Positions 61,358 through 64,000 of a stretch of 64,000 nt of DNA are shown piece after piece; within the stretch, counting starts at the first letter, position 1; the number at the start of each line of letters is the position of its first letter. The DNA lies in NCBI RefSeq assembly GCF_014698115.1, contig NZ_JACJSJ010000027.1, forward strand, positions 1 to 64,000, given 5' to 3'. The notes below the pieces were generated by a model. It did no database searches and was not told the DNA's origin. It saw only the letters and a program-made list of their open reading frames with translations. The DNA is from Nostoc sp. FACHB-973. GTDB taxonomy: Bacteria; Cyanobacteriota; Cyanobacteriia; Cyanobacteriales; Nostocaceae. The position numbers and the translations under genes were made by a program.

Positions 61358-62506
61358 TTATGAGGCAGCTGTTAGTTGTTTAGCAAATTTTTCATTGGCG
61401 GTTGTTTCGCCAAAATGACTCACGACTTGTGGTATTGGAGGTGCAGATTGGTTCTGCAAAGGTAGGCGTGGGAATAATAATTCAGCGGTGCGATATGCTT
61501 CTTCTAAGTGCGGATATCCAGAAAAAACAAAAGTTTCTATTCCTAGTTCTTGATATTCCAGCATCCTGGCGGTAACGGTGTCGGGATCTCCAACTAAAGC
61601 AGTACCAGCACCACCCCGCACTAATCCAATTCCTGTCCAGAGGTTGGGGCTAATTTCTAGGGTTTGCCGAGAGCCATTATGTAGTTGACTCATGCGCCGC
61701 TGTCCTTCAGAATCAGAACTAGCAAGGTCTTTTTGAGCTGTGGCGATCGCTTCTTCATCCACATACTTAATTAACTCATTGGCTGCATCCCAAGCCGCAG
61801 ACTCGGTTTCTCGCACAATTACATGCAAACGAATACCAAAACGTACTGTTCTGCCTTGTTCTGCTGCCAGTCGCCGAACTTCAGCAATTTTTTGTGCAAC
61901 TTGTTGCGGAGGTTCTCCCCAAGTCAGATACACATCTATATGTTTGGCAGCAACTCGCTTGGCAGCAGCAGATGAACCACCAAACCACAAAGGTGGATAG
62001 GGTTTTTGAACTGGCGGGAATAGGAGTTTACCACCTTTGATGTCTAGGTAGTTTCCTTTAAAATCAACTGTTTCACCGCTGACGATACCCCGCCAAACAT
62101 GCAAGAATTCATCGGTTAAATCATAGCGATCGTCATGACTCAGATGCAAGCCATCCCCAGCAAGATGCACCGGATCTCCACCTGTCACCACATTAATCAA
62201 CAATCTTCCCTTAGAAATCCGGTCAAATGTTGCTGCCATCCGTGCCGCAGCGCCAGGAGAAGTGATTCCAGGACGAATTGCCACGAGAAATTTCATTTGC
62301 TTGGTAACAGATATGAAAGCCGCAGCAGTAATCCAAGCATCTTCACAAGAACGCCCTGTAGGTAACAATGCTCCTGTGTAACCTAAACTATCTACAGCTT
62401 GGGCAATTTGCTGCAAATAATCAGGTGTAGCAACACGAGAGCCAATATCTGTGCCTAAATAGCGTCCGTCACGAGATCCAGTAGGAATAAACCAAAGAAT
62501 TTGCAT
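61358..62506 (-). CDS. ssuD: FMNH2-dependent alkanesulfonate monooxygenase (SsuD)
   Basis: A 382-residue SsuD of normal length. Family segments: [76 protein letters not shown] and the sulfonate-loop region [18 protein letters not shown]. It desulfonates C1-C14 alkanesulfonates to aldehyde and sulfite with FMNH2 from a reductase, which is not in this window. It precedes ssuC and ssuB on the minus strand, with TTTAGAT-type repeats in the 282-base gap. Confidence 0.95.
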   Translation of the reverse strand: MQILWFIPTGSRDGRYLGTDIGSRVATPDYLQQIAQAVDSLGYTGALLPTGRSCEDAWITAAAFISVTKQMKFLVAIRPGITSPGAAARMAATFDRISKGRLLINVVTGGDPVHLAGDGLHLSHDDRYDLTDEFLHVWRGIVSGETVDFKGNYLDIKGGKLLFPPVQKPYPPLWFGGSSAAAKRVAAKHIDVYLTWGEPPQQVAQKIAEVRRLAAEQGRTVRFGIRLHVIVRETESAAWDAANELIKYVDEEAIATAQKDLASSDSEGQRRMSQLHNGSRQTLEISPNLWTGIGLVRGGAGTALVGDPDTVTARMLEYQELGIETFVFSGYPHLEEAYRTAELLFPRLPLQNQSAPPIPQVVSHFGETTANEKFAKQLTAAS

Positions 62507-63266
62507 GTTTATCAGGGTATCAGGTTCAGAATTTACGTTTTTCCGATCGAATTACCGTAGTTTATAGGTGAAATTCTACCCGATATTACGTAAAAATCAA
62601 CCCTAATTTAACCATTGGTAAAAAATATTTGTTTGCCGACTAGCTTTTTAGTGAGCAGTTACAACTAGATAACTTTGTTAGCGTGTATTATTTTGCCATT
62701 TTTGTGGTCAGGATGGCTGTATTGTAAAACACAACTTTCTACTCATAAAACCATAATATGAAGAAGCACAGGGAGTCGGGAGTGGGGAGTAGGGAGTGGG
62801 GGAGATGAGGGAGATGGCGGAAATAACCAATGCCCAATGCCCAATGCCCAACTTAGCACTCTTCATAATATTTTTCGATCGCAGCGAAGTACTGGGTCTT
62901 GCATTGTACCAAGCTCTATGCAAAGATATTTCTAAATAAAATCCGGTAATTCTATCGATTTATCGGATTTAGTTAATAATTGATGTTGTCAAAATATAGC
63001 TGATTACCAGTCACCAATTTTCTTTCCATCGTCTTACTATCCTTTCAAGCGGCAAAATTAATAATTTACTGCGACTTTTGGATTGTACATTCAACTGCTT
63101 AGTTGTGGTTTCAATATCCGAGATTTGTAATTTTCTCATTAATGAAACCTTTACTGAGTAAAGTATCTAATGGTTGATCGCAAACATTGCATCAAGGAAT
63201 TATGGTGGTTTTTTGTGCAATTGAGAGCTAGTGTATTCGTTTTTCAGGTTGAGGAGTTAAAGAGTC
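62507..63266. other. Intergenic region between ssuD and the porin gene
   Basis: No gene. At 62551-62568 ATTACCGTAGTTTATAGG repeats the half-site found upstream of the MDR gene (36493-36508). CCCCACT/GGGGAGT and CCAATGC units lie at about 62768-62852. The rest is AT-rich with several possible promoter-like tracts for the porin gene. Confidence 0.55.
62551..62568 (-). promoter_or_regulatory. Candidate operator half-site upstream of ssuD
   Basis: CCTATAAACTACGGTAAT on the minus strand, about 45 bases before the ssuD ATG. It matches 14 of 16 positions of the MDR-gene site. Possible sulfur-responsive regulator site; unproven. Confidence 0.4.
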
Positions 63267-64000
63267 ATGTCCAATTTTCGCTGGAATTATAGATCCATAC
63301 TGTTCCTGGTTTCGTTACTAGATATTTTAGCTGTCCTGGTTTTTCATCCGGCCAAAAGTCAGGCCGAACTGCCTAAACAAGTAGAAGTAAACAAACCTCC
63401 AGAAGCAGCTGTCAATCAGACAGTTGAAACTTCAATTACTGAAATAGAAGCGAACAAACCTCCAGAAGCAGGTGTCAATCAGACAGTTGAAACTTCAGTT
63501 GCGGAAGTAGAAGCAAACAAACTTCCAGAAGCAGTTGTTAACCAGACAGTTGAAACTTCAATTCCAGGGCTAACTAGAAAAAAAACTAAAAAGCCAGAAC
63601 GAGTAACGCCTGTTTCGGAATTGTCTGGTGTTGCACCATCGACACCACCGACTAGGAAAAAACCTACTAATAATTCTGCCGAACAAGTGACATCCGTCTC
63701 GCAACTGGCAGATGTGAAGCCCACAGATTGGGCATTTCAAGCACTACAGTCTTTGGTGGAACGCTATGGTGTAATTGCTGGATATACAGATGGTACATTC
63801 AAAGGCAATCGTGCCCTAACGCGCTATGAATTTGCCGCTGGCTTGAATGCAGCTTTAGATCGCCTCAATGAACTCATAGCGACTTCAACGACAGATTTAG
63901 TCAGACGGGAAGATTTGGATGCCATCAAAAAACTACAAGAACAATTTTCTCCAGAACTTGCCCAATTGGGGGGACGCTTAGATAGCTTGGAAACGCGGAC
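63267..64000 (+). CDS. SLH-domain iron-uptake porin, 5' part only
   Basis: The open frame starts at ATG 63267 behind a GAGGAG site (63251-63256) and runs off the window end (at least 244 codons). Residues 1-33 are a Sec signal peptide (FLVSLLDILAVLVFHPAKSQ then AELP). A low-complexity part with three 21-residue repeats of the (V/A)NKPPEAxVNQTVETS type follows (residues about 39-101). Then comes an SLH domain (WAFQALQSLVERYGVIAGY, LTRYEFAAGLNAAL) and the start of a coiled coil. This is the layout of cyanobacterial iron-uptake (OprB-type) porins, which sit in the outer membrane with the SLH domain in the periplasm. Confidence 0.85.
   Translation, partial: MSNFRWNYRSILFLVSLLDILAVLVFHPAKSQAELPKQVEVNKPPEAAVNQTVETSITEIEANKPPEAGVNQTVETSVAEVEANKLPEAVVNQTVETSIPGLTRKKTKKPERVTPVSELSGVAPSTPPTRKKPTNNSAEQVTSVSQLADVKPTDWAFQALQSLVERYGVIAGYTDGTFKGNRALTRYEFAAGLNAALDRLNELIATSTTDLVRREDLDAIKKLQEQFSPELAQLGGRLDSLETR

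Overview
The window comes from a filamentous, Nostoc/Anabaena-like cyanobacterium. This rests on the abundant HIP1 octamer (GCGATCGC), the heptanucleotide tandem repeats (CCCCAGT, CCCAATG, TTTAGAT, AGAATTC types) filling most intergenic gaps, and a gene complement that includes a CrtO-type carotenoid ketolase, cyanophycin enzymes, hopanoid side-chain genes and an SLH-domain iron-uptake porin. No tRNA, rRNA, CRISPR array or prophage was seen.

Layout. 0-6 kb: an OmpR-type two-component pair (RppA/RppB-like), then a solute-binding lipoprotein transcribed just ahead of a membrane diguanylate cyclase. 6.5-16.4 kb: CrtO and a DUF2993 protein, then a hopanoid neighbourhood (HpnG-like nucleosidase, ferritin-like protein, RND pump, HpnA epimerase, HpnH radical-SAM enzyme). 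16.4-21.3 kb: a PIN-domain remnant cut by a MITE, a SnoaL-like protein, and cyanophycinase with a truncated CphA2-type cyanophycin synthetase. 21.4-30.6 kb: a minus-strand run of metabolic and transport genes (chorismate-binding enzyme, two methyltransferases, NUDIX, phosphatases, MFS, TauE/SafE, DMT).

30.7-62.5 kb is best read as an organosulfur assimilation island. It holds an NtaA/DmoA-type flavin monooxygenase, a TauD dioxygenase, two SsuD-type monooxygenases, an acyl-CoA-dehydrogenase-like (SfnB/DszC-like) protein, ssuB and ssuC, an SsuA-like lipoprotein and two tandem D-2-hydroxyacid dehydrogenases. It also holds an AprA-like flavoprotein, an 8-Cys AprB-like ferredoxin, a HEAT-repeat protein and an Mrp-type Fe-S carrier, all on one strand with the SsuA-like gene. 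I regard this last group as the best candidate for an undescribed system. The ssu transporter is split: the ssuA-like gene lies 7 kb away from ssuBC, and a TnpB element sits directly against its ribosome binding site. The island also carries a Tat-exported vanadium-haloperoxidase-like protein, an exported acetolactate decarboxylase and two VOC proteins.

Mobile DNA: two TnpB-only IS200/IS605-type elements of different TnpB lineages share terminal motifs, and each has a likely omega-RNA/right-end hairpin. Several MITE or foldback families are present, and short repeats often intrude into gene ends or reading frames. The window ends inside an SLH/OprB iron-uptake porin gene.
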